A stretch of DNA of 64,000 nucleotides from Belnapia mucosa. Its GTDB lineage: Bacteria; Pseudomonadota; Alphaproteobacteria; Acetobacterales; Acetobacteraceae. The notes beneath the pieces were generated by a model. That model saw nothing but the letters and a program-made list of their open reading frames with translations, searched no databases and was not told the origin of the DNA. The position numbers and the translations under genes are program-made. Each line of letters starts with the position of its first letter. The stretch's first letter is position 1. This document shows, piece by piece, positions 40,032 to 48,440 of this stretch. The DNA is taken from contig NZ_JAEUXJ010000005.1 in assembly GCF_016775475.1 (NCBI RefSeq), forward strand, positions 62,001 to 126,000. The letters run 5' to 3'.

Positions 40032-40158
40032 GTTCAGGCCGTGGCCTTGGACGTCTCCTCCCAGTGATCTTTGCCGCAACCTGGGGTTGGGCATTGCATC
40101 GCCACTTGGGCCGGCTGGTTTCGGGCGTCACGCCCGTCACCGCCGGCCCCTTTTTTTG
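40032..40158 (+). ncRNA. Candidate small RNA with anti-Shine-Dalgarno motif
   Basis: A transcript starting a few bases after the TATACT box would be about 125 bases and end at the strong terminator at 40108-40158. It has no open frame of note. It carries CTCCTCCC at 40055-40062, complementary to Shine-Dalgarno sequences. The motif is known from alphaproteobacterial CcsR/cuckoo-type small RNAs. It could instead be the 3' untranslated region of the upstream FAD oxidoreductase gene, whose stop is 70 bases away. The identification is by pattern only. Confidence 0.4.
40108..40158 (+). terminator. Strong intrinsic terminator, antisense to the end of the ankyrin gene
   Basis: An outer 8-bp stem GGGCCGGC (40108-40115) / GCCGGCCC (40142-40149) continues past a bulge into GGT/ACC and an inner CGGGCG/CGCCCG hairpin with a TCA loop. 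It is followed by seven T (40151-40157). The T-tract overlaps the last codons of the minus-strand ankyrin gene, giving its Lys-Lys end. Confidence 0.88.
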
Positions 40159-42113
40159 TTCACCTCCAGCAGCGCGCGGATGGCGGCATTGGCTGCCCGG
40201 TCGATCGGGCTCTGCCCTTCGGAATCGGCGGCGTGCGGATCGGCGCCACGGGCGAGCAGCAGGGTGACGATCGCTGCATCACCCCGCTCCGCCGCATGGG
40301 ACAGCGCGGTGCGGCCGGTGACCGGGTCCGGCGCATCCTCGGCGGCGCGGCAGGGCTGCGGCTCGGCGGCGATGGCGACGCCTTCCATGCTGGCTGCATC
40401 CGGCTTGGCGCCGGCCTCCAGCAGCAGCCGCACCGCCTCCTCCGGCCCGTATTCCGCTGCCAGGGAGAGCGGCGCGCGGCCCGAGCCGCCACCGGCATTC
40501 GGATCGGCGCCGGCACTCAGCAGCAGGCGCAGCGCCTCGGGCGAAGCGGCGGCCAGAGCCAGCAGCGGGTCCTCCCACGCATGCGCCGGCGGCCGCCGCG
40601 CGAGCCCTGGCTCGGCCGCCAGCGCCGCCCGCAACGGAGCAAGGTCGCCGGCGAGCAGGGCAAGGCGCAGCGCGCGCACCGGCGCCTCGGCGGGGTCGAG
40701 CGCCGCGGCCGTCACGCCACCATCCGTATCGCGCAGCCGGTTGTCGGCCACCAGCCGGTCCAGCACCCGGTCAGCGACGGCCTTCGCCTGCTCCGCGCCA
40801 AGGCCGAAGCGTTCGGCATAGACCCCGGCCAGGGCGGCCAGGGCGCGGTCCCGGGCAGCGCCGGCCGCCAAGAAGCCCCGATAGGCCGACAGCGCCACCT
40901 GCGCCCGGGCCCGCATCAGCGGCCCTGCCTCGGCGGTGCCGATCTCCTCCTCGCTCGGCGGCACCGGCAGCAGGCTCCAGGGCCGCCATGGCGCGCGATC
41001 GGCGGCGGTGCGCCGGTCCTCATCGGCGGTGCCGCAGGCGGTGGGCGGCAGCAGCGCATCCGCGAGCGCCAGATATTCGGACACCGCCTCGCCCCCGGGC
41101 GGCAAGGGATCGGTCGCGGCCGGAGGCTCCGCGACGAAGAGACAAAGCTGGCGCGGTCGCGCCGCCGGCCCGGCCAGGGCGTAGACCCCCATATCGCCGG
41201 GGCTAACCGGGGAGGTGGTCATGGGCGTCAGCACCAGGACCTGCCCGCCCTCGCGGAAGAGGCGCGGCGCGTCATAGATCCACCAGCGGCTGCCGCGGGC
41301 GAGGGTCGGATCGGGTTCCGCCAGGGGCCGGTCCCCGCGCGGCGCCGGCAGGGTCCCCTCCTCCAGCATTGGCCCACCCGCCTCCCAGGCATCCTCCGGC
41401 ACCTCCCCACGCAACAGGCGGCGGGCCAGGGCGGGCGGGAGGATGCGGTAGCCGATCTCCTCGACGCGGGTCGCGCTGCGCGGCTCCTCCAGACGCAACA
41501 CGGTCACCGGGCGGCCGGTGCCATACAGATCGAGGCTCGCGGTCATCGGCAGCCCGGCATCCGGATCGGCCGGGCCAGGGATGGAGGTGAAGCCGACCTC
41601 CCGCTCGCCGAGCGGATTCGGCACGGCGGCGGGGCCACGGAACGCTGCTTCCAGATCCTGCGCCAGGGCTTCGCAGACCGGCGTACCGGCACCGCGCAGC
41701 AATCTCGGCAGAAAGGGCAGGCGCGGCCAAGCGGCGCGCTGCGCCTCGAGCCCCAGCACCGCAATGCGCTGTTCCATCCGCGCCCCGAGGCAGGTGGCGG
41801 CCTGCCGCGCGCCCCAGGCGCCGAGGTCGGTGGCGCGGCGCTCCGCCACTTCGATGACCGGGCAGGTCGCGGTCCGGGCTGCCAGCCAGCGGCGCTGCTC
41901 GGCGATGCGACGGTCGCGCTCGGCAGGATTCGGGGCGGCGGCGAGATGGGCGCGATAGGCCCCGGCCAAGCTGGCATCCAGCCCGGCCAGGCGCGGCTCG
42001 GCGCAGATCAGCCGCTCCAACGGCGTCGCTGCGGCGCGGCAGTCGAAGCTCGGCTGGGCGCGGGCCACGGGCGCGAGCAGGACAAGCATGAGTATGGGCA
42101 GGACCTGCCGCAT
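40137..42113 (-). CDS. Secreted protein with LprI-like N-terminal domain and C-terminal ankyrin repeats
   Basis: This 658-residue protein begins with a Sec signal peptide (RQVLPILMLVLLAPVARAQ). Residues about 20-85 are DUF1311/LprI-like (FDCRAAATPLERLICAEPRL, CIAG-type cysteine pair, ending RTATCPVIE), a family that includes lysozyme inhibitors. The middle is unassigned. Residues about 535-650 contain three to four ankyrin repeats (EALRLLLSAGADPNAGGGSG, EEAVRLLLEAGAKPDAASME, AAIVTLLLARGADPHAADSE). ATG 42113 has GGAGAGG upstream; in-frame starts further upstream would destroy the signal peptide. It probably acts in the periplasm as a binding or scaffold protein. Partner unknown. Confidence 0.8.
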   Translation of the reverse strand: MRQVLPILMLVLLAPVARAQPSFDCRAAATPLERLICAEPRLAGLDASLAGAYRAHLAAAPNPAERDRRIAEQRRWLAARTATCPVIEVAERRATDLGAWGARQAATCLGARMEQRIAVLGLEAQRAAWPRLPFLPRLLRGAGTPVCEALAQDLEAAFRGPAAVPNPLGEREVGFTSIPGPADPDAGLPMTASLDLYGTGRPVTVLRLEEPRSATRVEEIGYRILPPALARRLLRGEVPEDAWEAGGPMLEEGTLPAPRGDRPLAEPDPTLARGSRWWIYDAPRLFREGGQVLVLTPMTTSPVSPGDMGVYALAGPAARPRQLCLFVAEPPAATDPLPPGGEAVSEYLALADALLPPTACGTADEDRRTAADRAPWRPWSLLPVPPSEEEIGTAEAGPLMRARAQVALSAYRGFLAAGAARDRALAALAGVYAERFGLGAEQAKAVADRVLDRLVADNRLRDTDGGVTAAALDPAEAPVRALRLALLAGDLAPLRAALAAEPGLARRPPAHAWEDPLLALAAASPEALRLLLSAGADPNAGGGSGRAPLSLAAEYGPEEAVRLLLEAGAKPDAASMEGVAIAAEPQPCRAAEDAPDPVTGRTALSHAAERGDAAIVTLLLARGADPHAADSEGQSPIDRAANAAIRALLEVNKKRGRR

Positions 42114-42204
42114 GAGACCTCTCCGTGATGGCGCCGCCGTTGCCAGCACGGCGCGCCGGCTCATAGGCTCCCGGCAACAATTCCTCGGCGTTCACTGAAC
42201 CGGG

Positions 42205-43755
42205 CTATTCCGCCGGGGCGTCGCCGATCTCGTTCCGCAGGCGGCGCTCCGGCAGGCCGAGCACCAGCAGGAAGGCCAGCGTCATCACCAGACCGCTCAG
42301 CAGGAAGCAGCCCATCAGCGCCTCCCGATAGGCACCGGCGATCGCCGCCTGCTGCGCCGGGGGCAGCGTGTGCAGCACCTGGACGCCATGCTCCGTCAGC
42401 GCGCCGAGGCCCTGCCCCGCCCCCGCCGCGGCGAGCCGCCCGGAGAGGATCGCGCCCGAGACCGCGACACCCACCGCGCCGCCCATCGAGCGGAGGAAGG
42501 CCATGGCGCCCGTCGCCGCACCGAGTTCGCCATAGGGGACGGCATTCTGCACTGCCGTCGTCAGGTTCGGCATGCCCATGCCCATCCCGAGGCCGAGCGC
42601 ACCCATCGAGACCAGGAAGGCGAGAGGCGGGGCGCCGAGCCAGGCGAAGAGGGCAAGACTGGCCAGCGCCACCGCCTCCAGCCCCAGCCCGGCCAGCAGG
42701 AAGGGCTTGTTGCGGCCCAGCCGCGCCACGATCCGCCCGCCGATCACCGAGGTCAGCACCATCCCGCCCACCTGCGGCAGGGTCATGGCCCCGGCCGAGG
42801 ACGGGCTCATCCCCAGGACCAGCTGGAAATAGAGCGGCAGGAAGACGGTGGAGCCGAGCATGGCGAAGACCATCATCCCGCCCACCACGACGCCGCGGGC
42901 GAAGATCGGGTTGCGGAACAGCGCCAGCCGGATCAGCGGCTCCGGCGCCCCCGTCTCCCGCCAGAGAAACAGGCCGAACAGCACCGCGGTCGCCACCCCA
43001 AGCCCGATGCTCCGCACCGAGGCCCAGGGGAATTCGGTCCCGCCCCAGGCGAGCAGCAGCAGCAGGGCCGCGGTCGCGGCCGTCAGCAGCAGGGCGCCGA
43101 CGTAGTCCACCGGCCTGGCCCGGCCGGGCGGCGGCGCGCGCAGGCCGAGCGCGATCATCGTCACGGCCAGCAGGCCGATCGGCAGGTTCACGTAGAAGAC
43201 CCAGCGCCAGGACAGTGCCTCGGTGATGAAGCCGCCGAGCAGCGGGCCGGCGACGCTTGCCAGGCCGAAGGTGCCGGAGAACAGGCCCTGGTAGCGTGGC
43301 CGCTGCCGCGGCGAGACCACATCGCCGATCACCGCCTGGGCCAGCACCAGCAGCCCGCCGGCGCCCAGGCCCTGCAAGGCGCGGAAGCCGATCAGCTCCC
43401 CCATCGACCGAGCCGCGCCGCAGAGCAGCGAGCCGCCGAGGAAGAGGCCGATGGCGACGAAGAACAGCCGCCGCCGGCCATGGATGTCGGAAAGCTTGCC
43501 GTAGAGCGGCGTGGTGGTGGTCGAGGTCAGCATGAAGGCCGTGACCACCCAGGAGAGATGGGCCATCCCGCCCAGCTCTCCCACCATCCGCGGCAGGGCA
43601 GTATTGACGATGTTCTGGTCGAGCGCCGCCAGCAGCATCGCCAGCAGGGCGCCGGCCAGGACGATCCGAAGCTGCGTAGCGGAGACGGGTGCGGGGGGGA
43701 CCGCGGCCATGGCCTCGGCGGGGTTCAGGGCCTGGGCCTGGGTGGGGGGACTCAC
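42205..43755 (-). CDS. MFS drug exporter, DHA2 family (EmrB/QacA type)
   Basis: This inner-membrane protein of about 516 residues (501 from ATG 43710) has 14 helices. The first has the DHA2 motif LDQNIVNTALPRMVGELGG, followed by WVVTAFMLTSTTTTPLYGKL-SDIHGRRR (motif A) and FRALQGLGAGGLLVLAQAVI. It should export drugs or other toxic organics by proton antiport. GTG 43755 has AGAGGA a few bases upstream. No EmrA-type adaptor is adjacent. Confidence 0.92.
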   Translation of the reverse strand: MSPPTQAQALNPAEAMAAVPPAPVSATQLRIVLAGALLAMLLAALDQNIVNTALPRMVGELGGMAHLSWVVTAFMLTSTTTTPLYGKLSDIHGRRRLFFVAIGLFLGGSLLCGAARSMGELIGFRALQGLGAGGLLVLAQAVIGDVVSPRQRPRYQGLFSGTFGLASVAGPLLGGFITEALSWRWVFYVNLPIGLLAVTMIALGLRAPPPGRARPVDYVGALLLTAATAALLLLLAWGGTEFPWASVRSIGLGVATAVLFGLFLWRETGAPEPLIRLALFRNPIFARGVVVGGMMVFAMLGSTVFLPLYFQLVLGMSPSSAGAMTLPQVGGMVLTSVIGGRIVARLGRNKPFLLAGLGLEAVALASLALFAWLGAPPLAFLVSMGALGLGMGMGMPNLTTAVQNAVPYGELGAATGAMAFLRSMGGAVGVAVSGAILSGRLAAAGAGQGLGALTEHGVQVLHTLPPAQQAAIAGAYREALMGCFLLSGLVMTLAFLLVLGLPERRLRNEIGDAPAE

Positions 43756-43889
43756 ACCGCGTCCTCTTGTCATGAAGCAGCCCGAAAGCCGGGGAAGCGG
43801 GCGGGTTCCAACCTCGCGGCGCCATGGCCGGCATCCGCCGGGCGGCGGTGGGCTTGCCGGCCAGGGGCCGGGGGCCGCACCATCCCGCC

Positions 43890-44891
43890 ATGCACCCCAG
43901 CGCCTCCCGCATGATGAGCCGTTGGCGGCCACCCGGCCCGCTCGGCCTCGGCGGCGCGCCGCTCGGCAACCTCTTCGCCCCGATCGCGGAGGAGGAGGCG
44001 GAAGCGGCGATCGAGGCCGCCTGGGCAGCCGGCATCCGGACCTTCGACACCGCGCCGCTCTATGGGCTCGGCCTTTCGGAGCATCGCTTGGGCCGCATGC
44101 TGCGGCGCCGGCCGCGGGCCGAATTCGCTCTTTCGACCAAGGTCGGCCGACTGCTGGAACCGGACCAAGCCGCGCCACGCGAGCAGCACGGCTATGTCGG
44201 CGGCCTGCCCTTCCGGGTCCGCTTCGACTATTCCGCCGCGGCGACGCTGCGTTCCATCGAGCATAGCCTGGCCCGGCTCGGCCTCGCCCGCATCGATACC
44301 GTGCTGATCCACGACCCGGCCGAGGACACCCATGGCCCCGCCTGGCGCGACCGCTTCGCCGAGGCCATGGCGGGGGCGGCCCCGGCGCTCACCCGGTTGC
44401 GGGAGGAGGGCGTGATCCGCGCCTGGGGCCTCGGCGTGAACAGTGTGGAGCCCTGCCTGCTGGCGCTGGAGCAGGCAGACCCGGACCTCTTCCTGATCGC
44501 CGGGCGCTACAGCCTGCTGGACCAGGGGGCGCTGGCGCGGCTTCTCCCGGCCTGCGCGGCGCGCGGGGCCAGCCTCATCATCGGCGGCCCTTACAATTCC
44601 GGCCTGCTGGCGGGTGGCGGCACCTTCGACTACGTCCCCGCCGCCGCCTGGCTGGTGGCAAGGCGGGACCGGCTGGCCGCTCTCTGCGCCGAATGGGGTG
44701 TCTCCCTGAAGGCGGCCGCGCTGCAATTCTGCGCCGCGCCGGAGGTCGTCGCCTGCGTCATCCCCGGCGCCCGCTCCGCAGCGGAGGTGACGGAAAACGT
44801 CCGGTTGATGGCGCAGCCGATCCCGCCCGGCTTCTGGGCCGCGCTGCGCGAGGCCGGGCTGATCCACGCCGAGGCACCGGTGCCGGGGTAG
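43890..44891 (+). CDS. Aldo/keto reductase (D-threo-aldose 1-dehydrogenase-like)
   Basis: This 333-residue protein is an NAD(P)-dependent (alpha/beta)8 barrel. The catalytic tetrad is visible: Asp and Tyr in FDTAPLYGLGLSEHRLG, Lys in LSTKVGRLL and His in TVLIHDPAEDTHGPAW. The C-terminal cofactor segment is VACVIPGARSAAEVTENVRL. Closest described subfamilies are L-fucose/D-threo-aldose dehydrogenases and pyridoxal dehydrogenase. Start ATG 43890; ATGs at 43911 and 43914 are alternatives. Confidence 0.9.
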   Translation: MHPSASRMMSRWRPPGPLGLGGAPLGNLFAPIAEEEAEAAIEAAWAAGIRTFDTAPLYGLGLSEHRLGRMLRRRPRAEFALSTKVGRLLEPDQAAPREQHGYVGGLPFRVRFDYSAAATLRSIEHSLARLGLARIDTVLIHDPAEDTHGPAWRDRFAEAMAGAAPALTRLREEGVIRAWGLGVNSVEPCLLALEQADPDLFLIAGRYSLLDQGALARLLPACAARGASLIIGGPYNSGLLAGGGTFDYVPAAAWLVARRDRLAALCAEWGVSLKAAALQFCAAPEVVACVIPGARSAAEVTENVRLMAQPIPPGFWAALREAGLIHAEAPVPG

Positions 44892-44899
44892 GACCCCTC

Positions 44900-46177
44900 T
44901 CACCGCATCCAGCGCAACGGAACCAGGACGATGTCCGGCACCAGCACCAGCAGGAACAGCACCACCAGCTGGGCGATCAGGAAGGGCGTTACCGCCCGGG
45001 TGACCCGGCCGAGATCGACCCGCGCCACCGCCGAGGCGACGTTCAGCACCGTCCCCACCGGCGGGGTGATCAGCCCGATCGCGTTGTTCATGATGAAGAG
45101 CACGCCGAAATAGACCGGGTCGATCCCCGCCTCCCGCACGATCGGCATCAGCACCGGCGTCAGGATCAGGATGGTCGGGATGAAGTCGAGCGCGGTGCCG
45201 ACCGCGACCACCAGCAGCATCATCGCCGCCATCAGCAGCACGCGATGGCCCATGAAGGGCTCCAGCAGCGGCCGCACCTGGCCGGGGATGTCGGCGATGG
45301 TGATGAGATAGGCGGTGACGGCGGCGCAGGCGACGAGGAACATCACCGCCGCCGTGGTCCGCACCGCGGCGACGAGAACGCCCGGCAGCATGGCCGGCGT
45401 CAGCTCCCGATAGCCGAACATGCCGACCAGGATGGCATAGACCGCGGCGACGACGCCGGCCTCGGTCGGGGTGAAGATGCCGAATTTCAGCCCGAGCACG
45501 ATGATGACGGGCAGGCCGAGCGCCAGCAGCCCGTCGCGCAGAGATTCCGCCGCCTCGGCCCAGGACCGGCGCGGCAAGGGCTCTGCCGACTCGCGGCGGG
45601 CCATCAGCGCCCAGGCGATGGCGAGCGACAGGCCGAGCAGCAGCCCCGGCACGACGCCGGCGAGGAAGAGCGAGGTGATGGAGACATTGGCGGCGACGCC
45701 GAAGACGATGAAGCCGATGGAGGGCGGGATCACCGGCCCGATCACGCCGCCCGAGGCCATCAGCGCCGCGGCCCGGCCGACATCATAGCCGGCGCGGCGC
45801 ATCATCGGCACCAGCACGGCGGCGAGCGCCGCGGTATCCGCCACCGCCGAGCCCGAGAGGGAGGAGAGCAGAATTGCCGCCAGCACCGCGACATAGCCGA
45901 GCCCGCCGCGCCGGTGCCCAACCAGGGCGAGCGCGAAATTCACCAGCCGGCGCGACAATCCGCCTGCGGTCATCGCCTCTCCCGCCAGCAGGAAGCAGGG
46001 CACCGCGAGGAGGGCGAAGCTGTCGGCCGCGTTCAGCATCTGCAGCGCCATCGACTGCGCATCGATGGCATCGAGCTGCCACATCATCACCAGCGAGGAG
46101 ACGAGCAGCGCGAAGGCCACCGGCATGCCGAGCGCCATGGCGCCGAGCAGCGAGCCGACGAACAGCAGCAGCGTCAC
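44900..46177 (-). CDS. dctM: TRAP transporter large permease DctM
   Basis: This 425-residue protein has about 12 helices and belongs to the DctM/SiaM family that drives TRAP uptake with a Na+ gradient. Family segments: LLAVPCFLLAGEAMTAGGLS, SSLSGSAVADTAALAAVLVP, GGVIGPVIPPSIGFIVFGVA and ILTPVLMPIVREAGIDPVYF. Start GTG 46177 overlaps the dctQ stop. Last gene of a four-gene operon with the binding protein first. Confidence 0.96.
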   Translation of the reverse strand: MTLLLFVGSLLGAMALGMPVAFALLVSSLVMMWQLDAIDAQSMALQMLNAADSFALLAVPCFLLAGEAMTAGGLSRRLVNFALALVGHRRGGLGYVAVLAAILLSSLSGSAVADTAALAAVLVPMMRRAGYDVGRAAALMASGGVIGPVIPPSIGFIVFGVAANVSITSLFLAGVVPGLLLGLSLAIAWALMARRESAEPLPRRSWAEAAESLRDGLLALGLPVIIVLGLKFGIFTPTEAGVVAAVYAILVGMFGYRELTPAMLPGVLVAAVRTTAAVMFLVACAAVTAYLITIADIPGQVRPLLEPFMGHRVLLMAAMMLLVVAVGTALDFIPTILILTPVLMPIVREAGIDPVYFGVLFIMNNAIGLITPPVGTVLNVASAVARVDLGRVTRAVTPFLIAQLVVLFLLVLVPDIVLVPLRWMR

Positions 46178-46683
46178 GCGCCGGGTTCCGCCAGGACATC
46201 GGGTGGGGCCGGCGGGTTCTGCCCGCGCAGCGCGGCGATCAGGTCGGCGAGGATGACAAGGCCGAGCCCCACCCCCGCCACCACCGCGGCCGCATAGGCC
46301 CAGCCGAGCGGCAGGCCGGAGACCGGCGCGAGATTGTCGAGATTGAGCAGCGTCTGGGTCCAGGCGCCGCGCAGGAAGACGCCGCAGCAGAGCAGCATCA
46401 GCAGGTCCGACAGGATGCGGCAGGCGCGCTGCCCTGCCCGCGGCAGGGCGCGCGCCACGAGGTCGAAGCCGAGATGCCCGCCCTGCCCCATCACGATGAC
46501 GGCGCCGAGGAAGGTCACCCAGACGAAGAGGAAGCGGGACAGTTCCTCACTGACGGTGATGCCGGAATCGAAGGCGTAGCGCAGCACCACATTGGCGAAG
46601 ACCATCACGATCATGCCGGCGAGGGCCAGCGCCAGCAGCCCCTCCGCCACCCGCACCGCCGCGCCGACCAGGCGATGGATCAC
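46174..46683 (-). CDS. dctQ: TRAP transporter small permease DctQ
   Basis: This 169-residue protein has four helices of the DctQ family (MIVMVFANVVLRYAFDSGIT, EELSRFLFVWVTFLGAVIVM, GHLGFDLVARALPRAGQRAC). It forms the permease complex with DctM. It overlaps both the cyclase stop and the dctM start by 4 bases. Confidence 0.95.
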   Translation of the reverse strand: MIHRLVGAAVRVAEGLLALALAGMIVMVFANVVLRYAFDSGITVSEELSRFLFVWVTFLGAVIVMGQGGHLGFDLVARALPRAGQRACRILSDLLMLLCCGVFLRGAWTQTLLNLDNLAPVSGLPLGWAYAAAVVAGVGLGLVILADLIAALRGQNPPAPPDVLAEPGA

Positions 46684-47351
46684 GCGGCGAGGCCCTCGAT
46701 GGCGAAGATGCGGGCCGGCGCGCCATCGGCACCCGGAATCTTCAGCGGCGCGGCGCAGAGCAGCGTGCGCGGCCCGGCCAGCGCCGTTGTGTTCACCAGA
46801 TATTCGATCAGGGTGATGCCGGCGCGCAGCACCACGTCATGCGTCACATGCTGCTCGAAGGGCACGCTGATGCCGTCCAGCAGCAGGCGGATCGGGTAGT
46901 CCTGCGGAAAATCGAAGGCGACGGCGCTGGGGCGGCGGGCCAGCAGCCATTCCGCCGCCTCCCGCGTCAGCCAGGGCGAGTCGCGCCAGAATTCCGGCGT
47001 GTTCGGGTCGCGCTGCCGGTCCCAGGCGGCGGCGAGCAGCAGAATCTCCCCCTCTGCCCCGCCCGGATCGGCGGCGGCCAGGCGCTCCGGCCCGATCGCC
47101 TCGCCGGGCGCGGCATCCGCGAGGCGCAGGATGCGGCAGGGGCCGACCACGCGGTCGAGCGGCGTCTCCTCGATGGTCGGGGCATCGGCCAGGATATGCG
47201 CCTGCGCGTCCACATGGCTGAAGCCGTGGCAGGCGGCCTCGATCCGGCTGATGCGGAACTGATCGCCCGCCTTGATGTCGCCGGTGACGTTGAGCTGCGT
47301 GCGCCAGCGGAAATGCGGCGCGATCGGCATGGAGAGATCGACGACCTGCAT
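46680..47351 (-). CDS. Cyclase family metal-dependent hydrolase embedded in TRAP operon
   Basis: This 223-residue protein is of the PF04199 cyclase/kynurenine formamidase/isatin hydrolase family. Metal-binding text is HGFSHVDAQAHILAD, the H-G-T-H-x-D-x-x-x-H motif with Ser for Thr. It starts VVDLSMPIAPHFRWRTQLNV like other members and later has LLLAAAWD and LTREAAEWLL. The family hydrolyses N-formyl, cyclic amide or lactone bonds. It sits between dctP and dctQ, so the imported compound is probably its substrate or product. Confidence 0.88.
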   Translation of the reverse strand: MQVVDLSMPIAPHFRWRTQLNVTGDIKAGDQFRISRIEAACHGFSHVDAQAHILADAPTIEETPLDRVVGPCRILRLADAAPGEAIGPERLAAADPGGAEGEILLLAAAWDRQRDPNTPEFWRDSPWLTREAAEWLLARRPSAVAFDFPQDYPIRLLLDGISVPFEQHVTHDVVLRAGITLIEYLVNTTALAGPRTLLCAAPLKIPGADGAPARIFAIEGLAA

Positions 47352-47354
47352 CGC

Positions 47355-48347
47355 TCAGGCGCCCGGCGTCGCGGCGGCGATGGCCTCGGGCAGTTGCGCG
47401 CCGTGGCGGGTGGCGAATTCCTGCCGCGTCTCGTCTACGACGAGCTTGGCGAAGGCGTCGCGGTCGGGTGCCTCCACGATCTGCATGCCGCGGCGCTTCA
47501 GCTCGGCGAGCGAGCCGGCCTCCGCATCCTCGTTCATCTGCCGCTGCTGCGGCGTCACCTCGGCGGCGGTGGCGATCACCACCTCGCGCTGGGCGGGCGC
47601 CAGAGCCTCGAGCCGCGTCTTCGACATGGCCAGGATGCCGGCGGTATAGGCGTGGCGCGTCAGGCTGAGATGCCGCTGCACCTCGAAGAAGCGGGCGTTC
47701 AGGATCAGCGTCGTCGGATTCTCCTGCCCATCCACCGCGCGGGTCTCGAGTGCGGTGAAGAGCTCGGTGAAGGGCATCGGTGCGGGATTGGCGCCGAGGA
47801 GTTGGAAGGCCTTGATATGCGCCGGGTTCGGCGTGGTGCGGATCTTGAGGCCCCGCAGATCGGCCGGAGTCGCGACGGCGCGGCGGGAATTGGTCACGTT
47901 GCGGAAGCCGATATCCCAGAAGCCCAGCGCATGCAGCCCCGCCGGCTCCAGCTCCGCCCGCAACCCATTCCCGATCGGCCCGTCCAGCACGGCGGCAACA
48001 TGCCGGCGGTCCTGGAACTGGAAGGGCAGGTCGAGCACGTTCAGCTTCGGCGCCAGGCCGGTGAAGAAGGGATTGCCCGTCAGCGCGATATCCAGCGTGC
48101 CGCCGCGTGCCGCCGAGATGATGGTCGGGTCGCTGCCGAGGCTGCCATTGGGAAAGACCTGCACGGTCAGCGCGCCGCCGCTGCGTTCCTTCACCAGATC
48201 CGCGAAGCGGAGCGAGGCACGGTGCCAGGAATCGGTCTCGGGATGCGGATGCGCGAGGCGCAGGCGGGTGGCCTGGGCACGCGCGGTGCCGAGAACCGCG
48301 GGCGCGGCCAACAGGGCCAGCGCCGTGCGGCGGGTGATGGACGCCAT
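47355..48347 (-). CDS. dctP: TRAP transporter substrate-binding protein DctP
   Basis: This 330-residue periplasmic protein has a signal peptide with an Arg pair (SITRRTALALLAAPAVLG, cleavage after ARAQ) and the DctP fold: LRLAHPHPETDSWHRASLRF, VQVFPNGSLGSDPTIISAAR, GLKIRTTPNPAHIKAFQLLG and ALETRAVDGQENPTTLI. The Arg in GLKIRTT is the conserved carboxylate-binding Arg, which points to an organic acid ligand. ATG 48347 has GGGAGGAG upstream. First gene of the operon. Confidence 0.95.
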   Translation of the reverse strand: MASITRRTALALLAAPAVLGTARAQATRLRLAHPHPETDSWHRASLRFADLVKERSGGALTVQVFPNGSLGSDPTIISAARGGTLDIALTGNPFFTGLAPKLNVLDLPFQFQDRRHVAAVLDGPIGNGLRAELEPAGLHALGFWDIGFRNVTNSRRAVATPADLRGLKIRTTPNPAHIKAFQLLGANPAPMPFTELFTALETRAVDGQENPTTLILNARFFEVQRHLSLTRHAYTAGILAMSKTRLEALAPAQREVVIATAAEVTPQQRQMNEDAEAGSLAELKRRGMQIVEAPDRDAFAKLVVDETRQEFATRHGAQLPEAIAAATPGA

Positions 48348-48440
48348 TCTGCTCCTCCCTCGGACCTCTGCCGGGCCCGGTTGGTCAGGACGGCATGAAG
48401 CGCCGCCGTCGCGGCCTTGGCAAGGGAGGGCCGCCCCGCC

